Assembly (NCBI RefSeq): GCF_032477075.1
Contig: NZ_JAWDXO010000023.1
Location: forward strand, 1-64,000
Direction of reading: 5' to 3'
Origin: Fusobacterium sp.
GTDB taxonomy: Bacteria > Fusobacteriota > Fusobacteriia > Fusobacteriales > Fusobacteriaceae
DNA: 64,000 nucleotides
Both the position numbers and the translations under genes were made by a program. The stretch's first letter is position 1. Every line of letters begins with the position of its first letter. The notes under the pieces are model-generated. The model was not told where the DNA came from. It saw only the letters and a list, made by a program, of their open reading frames with translations, and searched no databases. Shown piece after piece: positions 8,488-17,940 of this stretch.

Positions 8488-10068
8488 TTAAAGAATAATT
8501 TTGCTAAAACTAAGATCTACTATTTTTAAACCATCCACTGCTGCACTCACTATTCCTCCTGCATACCCAGCTCCTTCTCCCACAGGGTATAATCCATTTA
8601 TGTTAATAGATTGTCCTTTTATATCTCTTGTTATTTTAACAGGAGCAGAGGTTCTAGTTTCAGGAGCTATAAGATTTACATTTTTAGATATAAAATAATT
8701 GTTTTTTCCCCACTGTTGAAAGGCAGCTTTCATATTATCATTTATAAATTCAGGAAATAGATTATTTAAATCATAGGAATTCATTTCCATTTCATAACTG
8801 CTTTCAATACTTCCAGCAGTCTTTTTTCCTTTTACAAAATCTATAACATTTTGATAAGCAGCACCATAATTATTTTCTATTTCATAAGTTTTTCTTTCTA
8901 GATTTTCTTGAAACTTCATTCCAGAAAAAAGTTCATCTCCAAATTCATTTTTCTTTATACCTACTACAACAGCAGAATTTGAGAATTTTCCATCTCTTTT
9001 AGAATAACTCATTCCATTTACCAAAGTTTTTCCTTTTTCTGATGCAGCATTAACTATAACCCCACCAGGACACATACAAAATGAAAATACTCCTCTGTCC
9101 TCTTTTTTATTGTTATATGTAACACTATATGTAGCTGCACCTAATAAAGGATGGTCAGCATATTTTCCATACTGCATTTTATCGATGTCACTTCTTAAGT
9201 GCTCTATTCTTGCTCCTACTGCAAAAGGTTTGTTTTCTAAATGAACTCCTTTTTTATGAAGCATTCTATAAGTATCTCTTGATGAATGCCCTATTGCTAA
9301 TATTACAGAATCTGTTATGATAATATCTTTTATTCCATCTTTATCCAAAATTTCAATTCCTACAATAGAGTTATTTTTTATAAGAAGATTTTCCATTTTA
9401 GTATTAAAGTAAAATTTACCTCCCATATTTTTAATTTTCTCTCTTATATTTTTTACTACTACTTTTAATACATCAGTTCCTATATGTGGTTTATAATCCC
9501 ATAATATTTCTTCTTGAGCTCCACAATCAAGAAGTTCTTTAAATACCTTATCTATATACTCACTTTTTATTCTTGTGTTGAGTTTCCCATCAGAATATGT
9601 TCCTGCTCCTCCTTCACCAAATTGTACATTTGATTCTGGATTAAGGATGGAATTTGATATAAATCTATTATTAGTTATATCTCTTTTATCTACCTCTTCT
9701 CCCCTTTCAAAGACAAGAGGAATATATCCATATTCAGCAAGCCTTAATGCAGAAAATAATCCTGCTGGTCCTGCTCCTATTACAGCTACCTCTTTATTTT
9801 TAAATAAAGGTTCTCTTACCATTTTTTCCATTTCTTTTACTGGAAGAATATTAGGTAATGAAGATATATCTACTTCCTTTTTTAATAAAACCTCTATATT
9901 ATAAATAAATTTTATGTCATTTTTTTGGCGGCTGTCAATAGATCTTTTATTCCATCTCAATATTTCTATATTATCTTTTTTTATTCCTCTTTTTTCAAGT
10001 TCTTTTAATATTTCCTTGTCTTGATTTCTCTCTAATGGAATTATTATATTGTTAATATTTATTCTCAT
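8488..10068 (-). CDS. FAD-dependent dehydrogenase (COG2509 type)
   Basis: The 526-residue flavoprotein has an N-terminal domain of about 90 residues, a Rossmann FAD-binding motif (VAVIGAGPAGLFSAL, about residues 93-107) and a FGEGGAGTYSDGKL segment. A C-terminal GLYPVGEGAGYAGGIVSAAVDGLK closes the FAD site. These are features of the uncharacterised COG2509 dehydrogenases. The physiological acceptor is unknown. It starts the minus-strand run that continues 20 nt later into the broken alcohol dehydrogenase gene. Confidence 0.9.
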   Translation of the reverse strand: MRININNIIIPLERNQDKEILKELEKRGIKKDNIEILRWNKRSIDSRQKNDIKFIYNIEVLLKKEVDISSLPNILPVKEMEKMVREPLFKNKEVAVIGAGPAGLFSALRLAEYGYIPLVFERGEEVDKRDITNNRFISNSILNPESNVQFGEGGAGTYSDGKLNTRIKSEYIDKVFKELLDCGAQEEILWDYKPHIGTDVLKVVVKNIREKIKNMGGKFYFNTKMENLLIKNNSIVGIEILDKDGIKDIIITDSVILAIGHSSRDTYRMLHKKGVHLENKPFAVGARIEHLRSDIDKMQYGKYADHPLLGAATYSVTYNNKKEDRGVFSFCMCPGGVIVNAASEKGKTLVNGMSYSKRDGKFSNSAVVVGIKKNEFGDELFSGMKFQENLERKTYEIENNYGAAYQNVIDFVKGKKTAGSIESSYEMEMNSYDLNNLFPEFINDNMKAAFQQWGKNNYFISKNVNLIAPETRTSAPVKITRDIKGQSININGLYPVGEGAGYAGGIVSAAVDGLKIVDLSFSKIIL

Positions 10069-10120
10069 TTTCCACCTCTAATAAATTATACCATATATAA
10101 TAATTAAATAACAATAAAAA

Positions 10121-10144
10121 AGCCTGTGAAGTTATACACAGGCT
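10121..10144 (-). terminator. Terminator of the HU gene
   Basis: The stem AGCCTGTG / CACAGGCT is followed by a T-run when read on the minus strand, 8 nt beyond the HU stop codon. Confidence 0.85.
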
Positions 10145-10151
10145 GGCATTT

Positions 10152-10424
10152 TTATTTTATTTTGTCAGCTAGAGTTTTTCCAACTTTAAACTTAACTGCT
10201 TTTTTAGCTTCAATCTTCATTTTTTTATTAGTTTGAGGATTTCTAACTTCTCTGGCAGCTCTTTCTTTTACCTCCCATTTTCCCCACCCTACAAAAGTAA
10301 TGTCATCCCCTTTTACGAGAGTATCTTCAACAGAAGCTAAAAATAAATTTACTGCTCTTTCAGCTTCTTTTTTAGTAAATCCACCATTTTTAGCATATAA
10401 TTCTACAAATTCTTTTTTAGTCAT
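10152..10424 (-). CDS. HU-family DNA-binding protein
   Basis: The 90-residue protein is the standard length of HU. It has the helical N-terminal dimer region (residues 1-40), the central GWGKWEVKERAAREVRNP beta-arm start with the Arg-Asn-Pro tip, and a basic C-terminus ending in GKTLADKIK. It bends and compacts DNA and can assist site-specific recombination. It has its own terminator and an AAGGAGGA ribosome site. The short recombinase gene lies immediately upstream, which may or may not be functional. Confidence 0.96.
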   Translation of the reverse strand: MTKKEFVELYAKNGGFTKKEAERAVNLFLASVEDTLVKGDDITFVGWGKWEVKERAAREVRNPQTNKKMKIEAKKAVKFKVGKTLADKIK

Positions 10425-10527
10425 AATTATTCCTCCTTAAGTTTTTCTTTATGTGTAATTCTTAAAATTACAATTCTTGCTTATTATATATATAACCTTT
10501 ATTTTCCATTTTGTAAATAGAAAGTTT

Positions 10528-11085
10528 TCAAAAAATCACTTTAAATCCTTCAGAAGCAGTATTTACATCATGATCTGTTATTCCTAAATATTTTTGAGTG
10601 ACAGCTACAGAAGAATGATTGAGCAAACGTCTTACTAATTCTATATTATGTTTATTATTAGTATATTGAATGTGAGCATAACTTTTTCTAAAACTATGTG
10701 TAGAAAGTCCTTCAATAGAAGCGCATATGGAAATTTTTTTTAATATTTTCTGTACCCATCTTACTGATATATTAAAAATATTATCATTTCTCCTAAGAAA
10801 ATGTTTTTTACAGTAAGCTTCAACTATTTTTATAACTTCATAATTAATATTTCTATTTTGTATCTTTCCTGTTTTTTGCTCCTGTATTGATAATTTTCCA
10901 TCAACAAAATCACTTACTTTTAAATTCAGTACATCTCCTATTCTAAGCCCAGTATTTAATTGAATAAGACAAATTAAATGTATTTGGGGATTAGCTTTTA
11001 GTCTTATTCCATTTTTTCTTACTCCACTTTTTATCAATAAAAAAATTGTTTCTAACTCATCAAATTTTAAGGCTCTAGTTTTCAT
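10528..11085 (-). CDS. Short tyrosine recombinase (FimB/FimE-sized)
   Basis: The protein has 185 residues and is essentially only the catalytic domain of tyrosine recombinases. The conserved residues are present in order: Arg in NTGLRIGD (about 50), Lys in QKTGK (about 72), HSFR (about 130), His in LLNHSS (about 155) and Tyr in TQKYLG (about 165). No core-binding SAM-like domain precedes it. That architecture is typical of promoter invertases such as FimB rather than phage integrases. I found no clear long inverted-repeat pair beside it. A 9-bp AT-only inverted repeat at 11112-11136 lies just upstream. Confidence 0.9.
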   Translation of the reverse strand: MKTRALKFDELETIFLLIKSGVRKNGIRLKANPQIHLICLIQLNTGLRIGDVLNLKVSDFVDGKLSIQEQKTGKIQNRNINYEVIKIVEAYCKKHFLRRNDNIFNISVRWVQKILKKISICASIEGLSTHSFRKSYAHIQYTNNKHNIELVRRLLNHSSVAVTQKYLGITDHDVNTASEGFKVIF

Positions 11086-11244
11086 TTTAATTTCATCTCC
11101 TAAGATTGTAATATATATGTAGTATAGACATATATAGAATATATCATATTTTTTATATCAGAGAAATATTTTTATTTTTAGTATAGCATTATTACTGTTA
11201 TTGTTATAAAATATATACATAATTTATTTTGGGAGGTTTTTAGC

Positions 11245-12414
11245 ATGATTATAATAAAAAATGGTATTTTACTTGATGTTGAAAAATCTAAAAGTGAAAA
11301 AATGGATATTTCAATAGAAAATGGTAAAATTACTGGAATTAAAAAAAGTATTAAACCTAAGAAAGATGATGAAGTTATTGATGCTGCAGATAAAATAGTG
11401 GCTCCTGGATTTATTGATGCTCACTGTCATTTGGGACTTATGGGAGATAGTGTCGGATTTGAAAATGATGATGTAAATGAAAAATCTGAACCAATAACTC
11501 CTCAATTAAGAGCAATAGATGCTATTGATCCTATGGATAGAGTATTTACTGAGGCTTACCAAGGGGGAATCACTTCAGTAGCTACTGGACCAGGAAGTGC
11601 CAATGTAATTGGAGGACAGTTTGCTGCTATAAAAACTTTTGGAAAAAGAATAGATAAAATGATAATAAAAGCTCCCATTGCTATGAAATGTGCCTTTGGT
11701 GAAAACCCAAAGAGATTTTATGGTACAAAAGGAAAAATGCCTACTACAAGAATGGGTATTGCCAGCATACTTAGAGAAACTCTTCAAAAAGCAAAAGAAT
11801 ATATGCTGAAGTCTGAAGCTGCTAAAGATGACATTACTAAAAAACCTCAATATGATGCAAAATTGGAAGCATTAATTCCTGTTTTAAAAAAAGAAATTCC
11901 TTTAAAAGCTCATGCTCATAAAGCAAGTGATATATTTACTGCTATAAGAATAGCAAAAGAATTTGATCTAGAAATGACTTTAGATCATTCAACTGATGCC
12001 AGATGTATAGTTGGTGAATTAGCTGAGGAAAAATATCCTATGATAGTTGGACCTAGTTTAGGTCATAGAACTAAAGTTGAACTTATAAATAAATCTTTTA
12101 AAACAGCAGGAATTCTTAATAAAGCTGGAATAAAAATATCTATAACAACTGACAGCCCTGTTATTCCTCTTCAGCATCTTCCAATATGTGCTGCTCTTGC
12201 AGTAAAAGATGGACTTGATAAATGGGAAGCTCTTAAGGCTATCTCAATAAATCCTGCTGAAATACTAGGTCTGGAAGACAGAATTGGATCTATTAAAGTT
12301 GGAAAAGATGCAGATATAGTTATATGGTCAGCAGACCCTCTTCAAATAGATGCAAAAGTTGAATGTACTATAATAAATGGAGAAGTAGTTTTCGATGGCG
12401 AGGAGGAAGAATAG
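11245..12414 (+). CDS. Amidohydrolase family metalloenzyme
   Basis: The 389-residue protein has the layout of imidazolonepropionase/dihydroorotase-like amidohydrolases. A beta-sandwich N-terminus leads to the metal motif GFIDAHCHLG near residue 55. His-rich KAHAHKASD near 225 and LDHSTDA near 248 follow, with TTDSPV near 303 for the catalytic Asp, and a C-terminal beta strand set KVGKDADIVIW. The substrate is not deducible. The stop codon overlaps the GTG start of the M20 hydrolase gene (TAGTG), so the two enzymes are made together. Confidence 0.9.
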   Translation: MIIIKNGILLDVEKSKSEKMDISIENGKITGIKKSIKPKKDDEVIDAADKIVAPGFIDAHCHLGLMGDSVGFENDDVNEKSEPITPQLRAIDAIDPMDRVFTEAYQGGITSVATGPGSANVIGGQFAAIKTFGKRIDKMIIKAPIAMKCAFGENPKRFYGTKGKMPTTRMGIASILRETLQKAKEYMLKSEAAKDDITKKPQYDAKLEALIPVLKKEIPLKAHAHKASDIFTAIRIAKEFDLEMTLDHSTDARCIVGELAEEKYPMIVGPSLGHRTKVELINKSFKTAGILNKAGIKISITTDSPVIPLQHLPICAALAVKDGLDKWEALKAISINPAEILGLEDRIGSIKVGKDADIVIWSADPLQIDAKVECTIINGEVVFDGEEEE

Positions 12415-13556
12415 TGAAAGAACTTCTTAAAAAATTCAGAAGAGAACTTCACCAAATACCTGAAGTAGCTTTTGAAGAATATAAAACAGCTGAATACATA
12501 AGAGAGAAGCTTAGAGAATATAAAATACCCTATGAAGAAATCACTAATGAGCAATATACTACAGGAACTATAGTATATTTTAAGGGAGAAAAAGGATGTA
12601 TTGCTTTTAGAAGCGACATAGATGCTCTCCCTATAAAAGAGGATACTGGATGTGATTTTGCTTCTACAAATGGACGTGCACATGGATGTGGCCATGATGG
12701 ACATGCAGCTACTCTCCTTACATTTGCAGTTTGGTTAAAAGAACAGCAGGATAAGGGAGTAAAATTTAAAAAATCAATTGTTCTTATATTTCAGCCAGGA
12801 GAAGAAGGAAAAGGAGGAGCAAGATATCTTTCTGTCCATGAAAAATTCCTGAATAAAAATATAGAAGCTATATTTGGAATGCACTTATTTCCACTACTTC
12901 CAGAAGGAACGGTATCTACAAAGATTGGTCCTCTTATGGCACAAACTATAAATCTTGATATAGATATTTATGGTAAAGGTGGACATGGAGCTGAACCTCA
13001 AAACTGTATTGATACTATCCTTATAACTTCTAAACTCATAGAGGCATATCAAAGTATTGTATCAAGAAACATAACTCCTATTGAACCTATGGTACTTACT
13101 GTTGGTTCTATTCATGGAGGAAGTGCAAGAAATATAATACCTGAAAAAGTTTCTCTTCTTGGAACTATAAGAATATTTTCTAAATCAATGATGGCATTTA
13201 TCAAAGAAAAACTTGAGAATATCAATAATGGATTTGAATTATCTTATGGGGTTAAAATAGATTTTAATTTTACTCCAGTATATTCTCCTCTCATCAATGA
13301 TGAAAAACTTTATCATATATTCAGAGAAGCTGTAAAAGATAGTAATTTTGTTGAAGCTAAACCTGAAATGATAGCTGAAGATTTTTCATTCTATCTGGAT
13401 AAAGTTCCAGGGTTATTTTTCTTCCTAGGTGTAAGAAATGAAGAAAAAGGATATATCTATCCACTTCATAATCCTAAATTTAATTTTGATGAGGAATCAT
13501 TATTAAAAGGTGTTGAAACTTTCCAGAATATAGCTTATGCAATGAAAGCATTATAA
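12414..13556 (+). CDS. M20 amidohydrolase (N-acyl amino acid / hippurate type)
   Basis: I start this at the GTG at 12414 (380 residues) because AGGAGG lies 8 nt upstream and the family N-terminus KELLKKFRRELHQIPE follows. It has the dinuclear metal motifs of M20D: RSDIDALPI, GCGHDGHAA, PGEEGKGGARY and a late HNPKFNFDEE with the last His ligand. Such enzymes cleave acyl groups from amino acids or related conjugates. Translational coupling to the upstream amidohydrolase suggests one catabolic step pair on an N-acylated compound. Confidence 0.92.
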   Translation: MKELLKKFRRELHQIPEVAFEEYKTAEYIREKLREYKIPYEEITNEQYTTGTIVYFKGEKGCIAFRSDIDALPIKEDTGCDFASTNGRAHGCGHDGHAATLLTFAVWLKEQQDKGVKFKKSIVLIFQPGEEGKGGARYLSVHEKFLNKNIEAIFGMHLFPLLPEGTVSTKIGPLMAQTINLDIDIYGKGGHGAEPQNCIDTILITSKLIEAYQSIVSRNITPIEPMVLTVGSIHGGSARNIIPEKVSLLGTIRIFSKSMMAFIKEKLENINNGFELSYGVKIDFNFTPVYSPLINDEKLYHIFREAVKDSNFVEAKPEMIAEDFSFYLDKVPGLFFFLGVRNEEKGYIYPLHNPKFNFDEESLLKGVETFQNIAYAMKAL

Positions 13557-13595
13557 TTTTGTTATTAATTTGGATTTTAAAGAGCTATTATTTCT

Positions 13596-13638
13596 CAGTA
13601 ATTACAGCAGTTAAAACTTTTTAACTGCTTAATTACTG
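13596..13638. terminator. Long bidirectional hairpin terminator
   Basis: Arms of about 17 bp (CAGTAATTA..GCAGTTAA and its complement, one bulge) close a small loop between convergent genes, with T-rich flanks. Confidence 0.8.
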
Positions 13639-13686
13639 AAATTTTATTAATTACACCACTCTTTCTAAATTTAAAATTTCTAAAGA

Positions 13687-14646
13687 TTATTCTTTTTTTA
13701 TTTTATTCTTCTTATAAAAACTATTTTCAATATCATTAAGTGTAGGTATTCCCAGTTTATTATTTTTCTTTAAGTATAGATATGTCTCTCTTAATCCCTC
13801 TTCCAGTGAATACTTATTCCTAAATCCTGTTTTCTCTATTTTAGATATATCTCCTATTAAGTTTTTATTTCTAAATGGAAACCAATCCCTTGCTTTCAAA
13901 TTTTCTTTTTCTAAATCTACATTATATATTAATGGCTGTTTATCAGATATACTGCCACATTTTTTAATATAATCTTTAATACTAATGCTTTCATCACCAG
14001 AAATATTAAATATCTCATTAAAAAAATATGAGTTACCTAAAGATAAATTTATAACTTCACAAAGATCATCTATATATCCAAATTGAATTTTTTCTTCACC
14101 TTTATTTGGAACAAAAATAGGCATATTATTCTCAAGTCTTGCAAATATATAACTTTCTCTATCTAAATTATTTTCAGGTCCATAAATATAAAATGGTCTG
14201 AATATTGTATAAATAAACTTTAATTCTTTAGAATTTTCAATAGTTATTTTTTCACATAGATATTTATCTTCAGCATATTTACCCCATATTTCATTTGCAC
14301 CATTACTGTCAGTTTCCCTTGCAGGAGAATTCTGCATTTCATTATAAATAGAAGCACTGCTTATTAAGATATATTGAGTATATCTTCCAGACATTATTTT
14401 TTGAATCAAAGATACCTGTTCTGCACTGTATGCTGATACATCAACTATATAGTCCACTTTTATATTTTCTAAACACTCTGTTAATTCTTTCTCTATATTT
14501 CTATCACATTTTAAAAGCTCTGCTTTTTCAGGGCTAGGTCTTCTATCTCTATTGAGAACATATACTTTGTATCCATTATTCAATAGAAACTCACATAATT
14601 TTTTTCCTACAAATTGATTGCCGCCCATTAATAAAATACTTTTCAT
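13687..14646 (-). CDS. NAD-dependent epimerase/dehydratase family protein
   Basis: I use the ATG at 14646 (319 residues) because AAAGGAGACC sits upstream and the Rossmann strand MKSILLMGGNQFVGKKL begins there. The extended SDR features are a GGNQFVG dinucleotide loop, ISSASIYN for the catalytic Ser, and FRPFYIYGP. The usual YxxxK is seen as KYAEDKYLCEK. A sugar nucleotide is the likely substrate type, but none can be named. It is flanked by a terminator on one side and about 375 nt of non-coding DNA on the other. Confidence 0.85.
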   Translation of the reverse strand: MKSILLMGGNQFVGKKLCEFLLNNGYKVYVLNRDRRPSPEKAELLKCDRNIEKELTECLENIKVDYIVDVSAYSAEQVSLIQKIMSGRYTQYILISSASIYNEMQNSPARETDSNGANEIWGKYAEDKYLCEKITIENSKELKFIYTIFRPFYIYGPENNLDRESYIFARLENNMPIFVPNKGEEKIQFGYIDDLCEVINLSLGNSYFFNEIFNISGDESISIKDYIKKCGSISDKQPLIYNVDLEKENLKARDWFPFRNKNLIGDISKIEKTGFRNKYSLEEGLRETYLYLKKNNKLGIPTLNDIENSFYKKNKIKKE

Positions 14647-14982
14647 AGTTGGTCTCCTTTTAGAATTACTCAATATATTTTATATGATAATTTATATATA
14701 AATAAATTACAAATTTTTTTATGCACATATTTTTATCAATTTCTATATTTATCTTTTTCATTTTCTAAAGTGCATATCATATAAAAGTTTATTATTAAGA
14801 TAAAATCATCATTCAGTATATTTTTTATAAAATTAAAAATCCCATATTTTAATCTTATCTGTAAAAGAGGAACAACTTTTCACATAAAATTTTTTTAATT
14901 CTTTGAATTTTTTAGCTTCCAGAAAGTTCTATACGAACATTATCAGTATTTTTATTGTTATCTATTAATTTATTTTTGTAAT

Positions 14983-14991
14983 TGGTATAAT
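14983..14991 (+). promoter_or_regulatory. Extended -10 promoter for the PheC-like gene
   Basis: TGGTATAAT is a perfect extended -10 element 30 nt upstream of the start codon; no good -35 is needed for this class. The remainder of 14647-15021 is AT-rich and I see no gene in it. Confidence 0.6.
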
Positions 14992-15021
14992 CTAGCTATC
15001 AAAAATGAGGGGGAGTTAAAT

Positions 15022-15780
15022 ATGAAAAAGATTTTTATAAGTATTCTTCTTCTATTATCTTGTTTTACTGCTTATGGAAAAGACAAAGTAGAAGAAATTA
15101 TGAAAAAAGGAGTTATAAGAATTGGAACAACAGGAGATTACAAGCCGTTTACTTATCTCAATGGAGATAAATATGAAGGATATGATATTGAAGTAGCAAA
15201 GCTTATAGCAAAGGAATTAGGAGTAAAAATAGAATTTGTCCCTACTACTTGGAAAACTCTTATATCAGATTTAAATGAAGATAAATATGATATAGCTATG
15301 GGAGGAATAACAAGAACTGTCAAAAGACAGGTAGAAGCTCAAATGAGTAATCCTTATCTGATATTTGGTAAATGTTATCTAGTAAGAAAGGGAGAAAAAG
15401 AGAAATATAATTCTATTGAAGCAGTTAATAAACCAAGTGTCAAAGTTGGAGTAAATATTGGAGGAACTAATGAAATATTTGCTGATGAGCATCTTTCTAA
15501 AGCTACAATAATTCGTTATAAAAATAACTTAGATGTTCCAGTTGCTGTAGAAAAAGGAGAAGTTGATATTATGGTGACTGAAAATCCTGAAGCTATTACT
15601 TATGAAAAAATTAACCCTAAATTAGAAGGATCATTGACTGAATCTACTTTGACTAAAAGTCAAATGGGATATATGGTTCATAAAGATCAACAACATCTTT
15701 TAAATACAATTAATTTTATTTTAGCTGAATTAGAAGTTAGAGGGACTATTTCTGAACTTAAAAATCAATATTTAAAATAG
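15022..15780 (+). CDS. Periplasmic solute-binding-fold protein, PheC-like
   Basis: The 252-residue protein has a signal peptide (residues 1-19) and the family-3 solute-binding fold. The opening IRIGTTGDYKPFTYLNGDKYEGYD and the GGITRTVKRQVEAQ segment resemble cyclohexadienyl dehydratases (PheC), which use this fold enzymatically, as much as amino-acid binding proteins. No ABC permease or ATPase gene is adjacent, which mildly favours an enzyme. Either reading is possible. A terminator follows directly. Confidence 0.75.
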   Translation: MKKIFISILLLLSCFTAYGKDKVEEIMKKGVIRIGTTGDYKPFTYLNGDKYEGYDIEVAKLIAKELGVKIEFVPTTWKTLISDLNEDKYDIAMGGITRTVKRQVEAQMSNPYLIFGKCYLVRKGEKEKYNSIEAVNKPSVKVGVNIGGTNEIFADEHLSKATIIRYKNNLDVPVAVEKGEVDIMVTENPEAITYEKINPKLEGSLTESTLTKSQMGYMVHKDQQHLLNTINFILAELEVRGTISELKNQYLK

Positions 15781-15790
15781 CCTTTTTAAG

Positions 15791-15816
15791 AGAGAACTTG
15801 AGCATATAAGTTCTCT
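15791..15816 (+). terminator. Intrinsic terminator
   Basis: The perfect 9-bp stem AGAGAACTT / AAGTTCTCT is followed by a run of eight T. Confidence 0.93.
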
Positions 15817-15954
15817 TTTTTTGTTGCTTTTATAAGTACTTTTCATATTAAATTTAATCCTTTAATTCTGAAGATAAACATATTTCTTCAAAAATATTAA
15901 AATAATATGATATAATAAACAAAAGAATGTCTATAGAATAGGAGAGTGTTGAAT

Positions 15955-16368
15955 ATGTTAAAAAAGCTTCTTGTTATAGCATTATTGATATCTCAAACAG
16001 CTTGTGGGAAAGTAGCTAGTTGGTATGGTAAAGGATTTGAAGGCAGAAATACTGCAAGTGGTTATCTATTTGATCCTAAGCAGTATACTTGTGCATCTAA
16101 TGCACATGATTTTGGAACGGTGCTAAGGGTAACTAATAAGGAGAATAATAAGTCAGTTGTTGTAGTTGTAACTGATAGAGGGTCCTTTAAGAAAAAATAT
16201 GGCCGTGATATTGATTTAAGTCATGCCGCTTTTAGAAAAATAGCCAATCCTAATGAAGGACTTATTAAAGTAAAAATAAAAGTTCTAAATGAAAAAAACA
16301 CCTTCAAATATAAACATGGAAGTCCTGTTTTTAATGCCAGAGAATACAATAAATATGTTAAAAAATAA
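15955..16368 (+). CDS. RlpA-like lipoprotein (double-psi beta-barrel)
   Basis: Starting at the ATG at 15955, with GGAGAG 8 nt upstream, gives 137 residues with a lipoprotein signal ending ISQTAC. The mature part opens with ASWYGKGFEGRNTASG and contains VTDRGSF and RDIDLSHAAF, the hallmarks of RlpA, a septal-ring lytic transglycosylase acting on peptidoglycan denuded of stem peptides. There is no SPOR domain, so peptidoglycan targeting would differ from E. coli RlpA. GTG and TTG codons just upstream are alternative starts. Confidence 0.88.
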   Translation: MLKKLLVIALLISQTACGKVASWYGKGFEGRNTASGYLFDPKQYTCASNAHDFGTVLRVTNKENNKSVVVVVTDRGSFKKKYGRDIDLSHAAFRKIANPNEGLIKVKIKVLNEKNTFKYKHGSPVFNAREYNKYVKK

Positions 16369-16374
16369 GAAAAG

Positions 16375-16446
16375 AACCAGAAGAAAATGTACCTGTTTTT
16401 GTCCTACTGTGTAGGATATAGGAGTACAATATACTTCTGGTTTTTA
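16375..16446 (+). terminator. Elaborate three-helix terminator / structured RNA
   Basis: Three nested helices can form. The outer is AACCAGAAG / CTTCTGGTT (16375-16383 with 16434-16442). The middle is TGTACC / GGAGTACA with one bulge. The inner is TCCTAC / GTAGGA. A T-run follows. It ends the RlpA-like gene but is far more structured than a plain terminator. Confidence 0.65.
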
Positions 16447-16554
16447 ATATATTGAGAAAAATGCTAAGTAGAATGTTTATAGAAATAACGAGTTTTATTT
16501 TTTATTAAAATTTTATCGGACTTTAATTATTTTTCAATAATAACCAATATTTTT

Positions 16555-17571
16555 TTAAATATCCAGCTTATATTCTACAGATACTGTTACCCTATTTTCA
16601 TCGTCTTTTCTGCTACTTGCACTGCTGCTTCCCTCACTGACCTGATACATCAAGTCAAGGGTAAGTCCATTATTATACTCTATACCTCCACCCATTCCAT
16701 AATAAGAGCCATTCTGTGAACTTATATTATCATTTATAGATTTATACTTTGAATTACTGCTCTGAAAACTTCTTCCCCCTATATTATTTACAGCATATCC
16801 TAGATTAAGCTTTAAATAAGGTCGCCAATCATTTACCTGAGGTAATTTATATCTTCCTGCAATATACAATGGAATTGAATCCATATCCACTTCTTCTGAA
16901 GCTTCTTTCACATAAAATTTTCCACTTTGTTCTTGATCAAATATGCTGTCTCTGTCTCTTTTTAAACTATATCTATCCTGATAAGCCATTCCCACTCCCA
17001 GTTCAACATCAGATATAAGTTTGTCACTTCTTAGTTCTTTGGCTACTTCATGTCCTACATGTATAACCTCTGTTTTATCTTCAAAATCATGTTTTTTTAA
17101 TTTTTCATTAAGAGTATCAATAAATTCATAATATTTTTTAATTACATTACTTCCTGATTGTCCTGCTTCTAGATTAGTATATTCTTCCAAGTCTCTTTTA
17201 ATAAGAAGTTTTTCTCCTCCCAGAGCAATATCTACAGTTATTTCAGGTTCTGGAGATTCTTCTGCATTTTTTATTATTTCTCTTAATTTGTCTTCAGTTA
17301 GTTTTTCATCTACTGCTAAAAGTTTCTCCTCATTTTTCAGTAGAACTTTTTTTTCAATATTGCTTTCTTCATATTCTTCAATAGTTTCTTCCACAACTGT
17401 TATTTCTTCTTCAACCATTTTATTTTCTTTTATATTCTCATTCATTTTAATACTATTATCAGTTTTTCTTTCCATTATAACAGAAGTTTTTTCTTCAAGC
17501 ATAGGTACTTCTTTTAATCCACTGGCAACAGCAGACAATGAAAAAAATAATATAAATAATATATTTTTCAT
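16555..17571 (-). CDS. Outer-membrane beta-barrel with acidic linker
   Basis: The ATG at 17571 (338 residues) has an AGAGGTGG site and begins a signal peptide (about 1-16). Residues 25-110 are a long Glu/Lys-rich, probably helical or disordered linker. From about residue 170 come amphipathic strands with GVGMAYQDRY, LYIAGRYKLP, LKLNLGYAVN and a closing VTVSVEYKLDI, typical of 8-strand OmpA/OmpW-like barrels. I cannot name a family. The linker before a barrel may reach across the periplasm. Confidence 0.7.
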   Translation of the reverse strand: MKNILFILFFSLSAVASGLKEVPMLEEKTSVIMERKTDNSIKMNENIKENKMVEEEITVVEETIEEYEESNIEKKVLLKNEEKLLAVDEKLTEDKLREIIKNAEESPEPEITVDIALGGEKLLIKRDLEEYTNLEAGQSGSNVIKKYYEFIDTLNEKLKKHDFEDKTEVIHVGHEVAKELRSDKLISDVELGVGMAYQDRYSLKRDRDSIFDQEQSGKFYVKEASEEVDMDSIPLYIAGRYKLPQVNDWRPYLKLNLGYAVNNIGGRSFQSSNSKYKSINDNISSQNGSYYGMGGGIEYNNGLTLDLMYQVSEGSSSASSRKDDENRVTVSVEYKLDI

Positions 17572-17908
17572 AAAGCACCACCTCTTTATCATTTTTTAAT
17601 ATTATATTATAATTTTAACAGGTATAGAGATTTTTTTCAAAGATTTTTTCCCATAATTATATTTTTTTGAAATTATTTACCTTTAAACCATTCTATTTTC
17701 CTTTAAAATAAGATTAATCTTCTAAACTTTTTAGAAATAGGAAGTTTAAAATAATATTGTTAGTTTTGTGTTAACCATAACTCTATTTTCAAATGAATAA
17801 TAATATTTTAAGGTATGATATAATATAAAAAAAGCCAAAGAGAAATCTCTGGTTTTTTAATTAATATATCTACTAATTTTTGAATTCATCTTTTAAAATA
17901 AGATAGAA

Positions 17909-17914
17909 TATAAT
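17909..17914 (+). promoter_or_regulatory. -10 element of the beta-lactamase gene
   Basis: TATAAT stands 27 nt upstream of the start codon; the -35 is weak (TTCATC with 18-nt spacing). The rest of 17572-17940 is non-coding, with an imperfect hairpin near 17833-17857. Confidence 0.45.
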
Positions 17915-17940
17915 ACAAAAAACAATGGAGGTAGAATTTT

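Noticed and set aside
11112..11136. AT-only 9-bp inverted repeat as the recombinase target site
   Set aside because: It is made of TA steps only and occurs by chance in such DNA; no second copy was found nearby.
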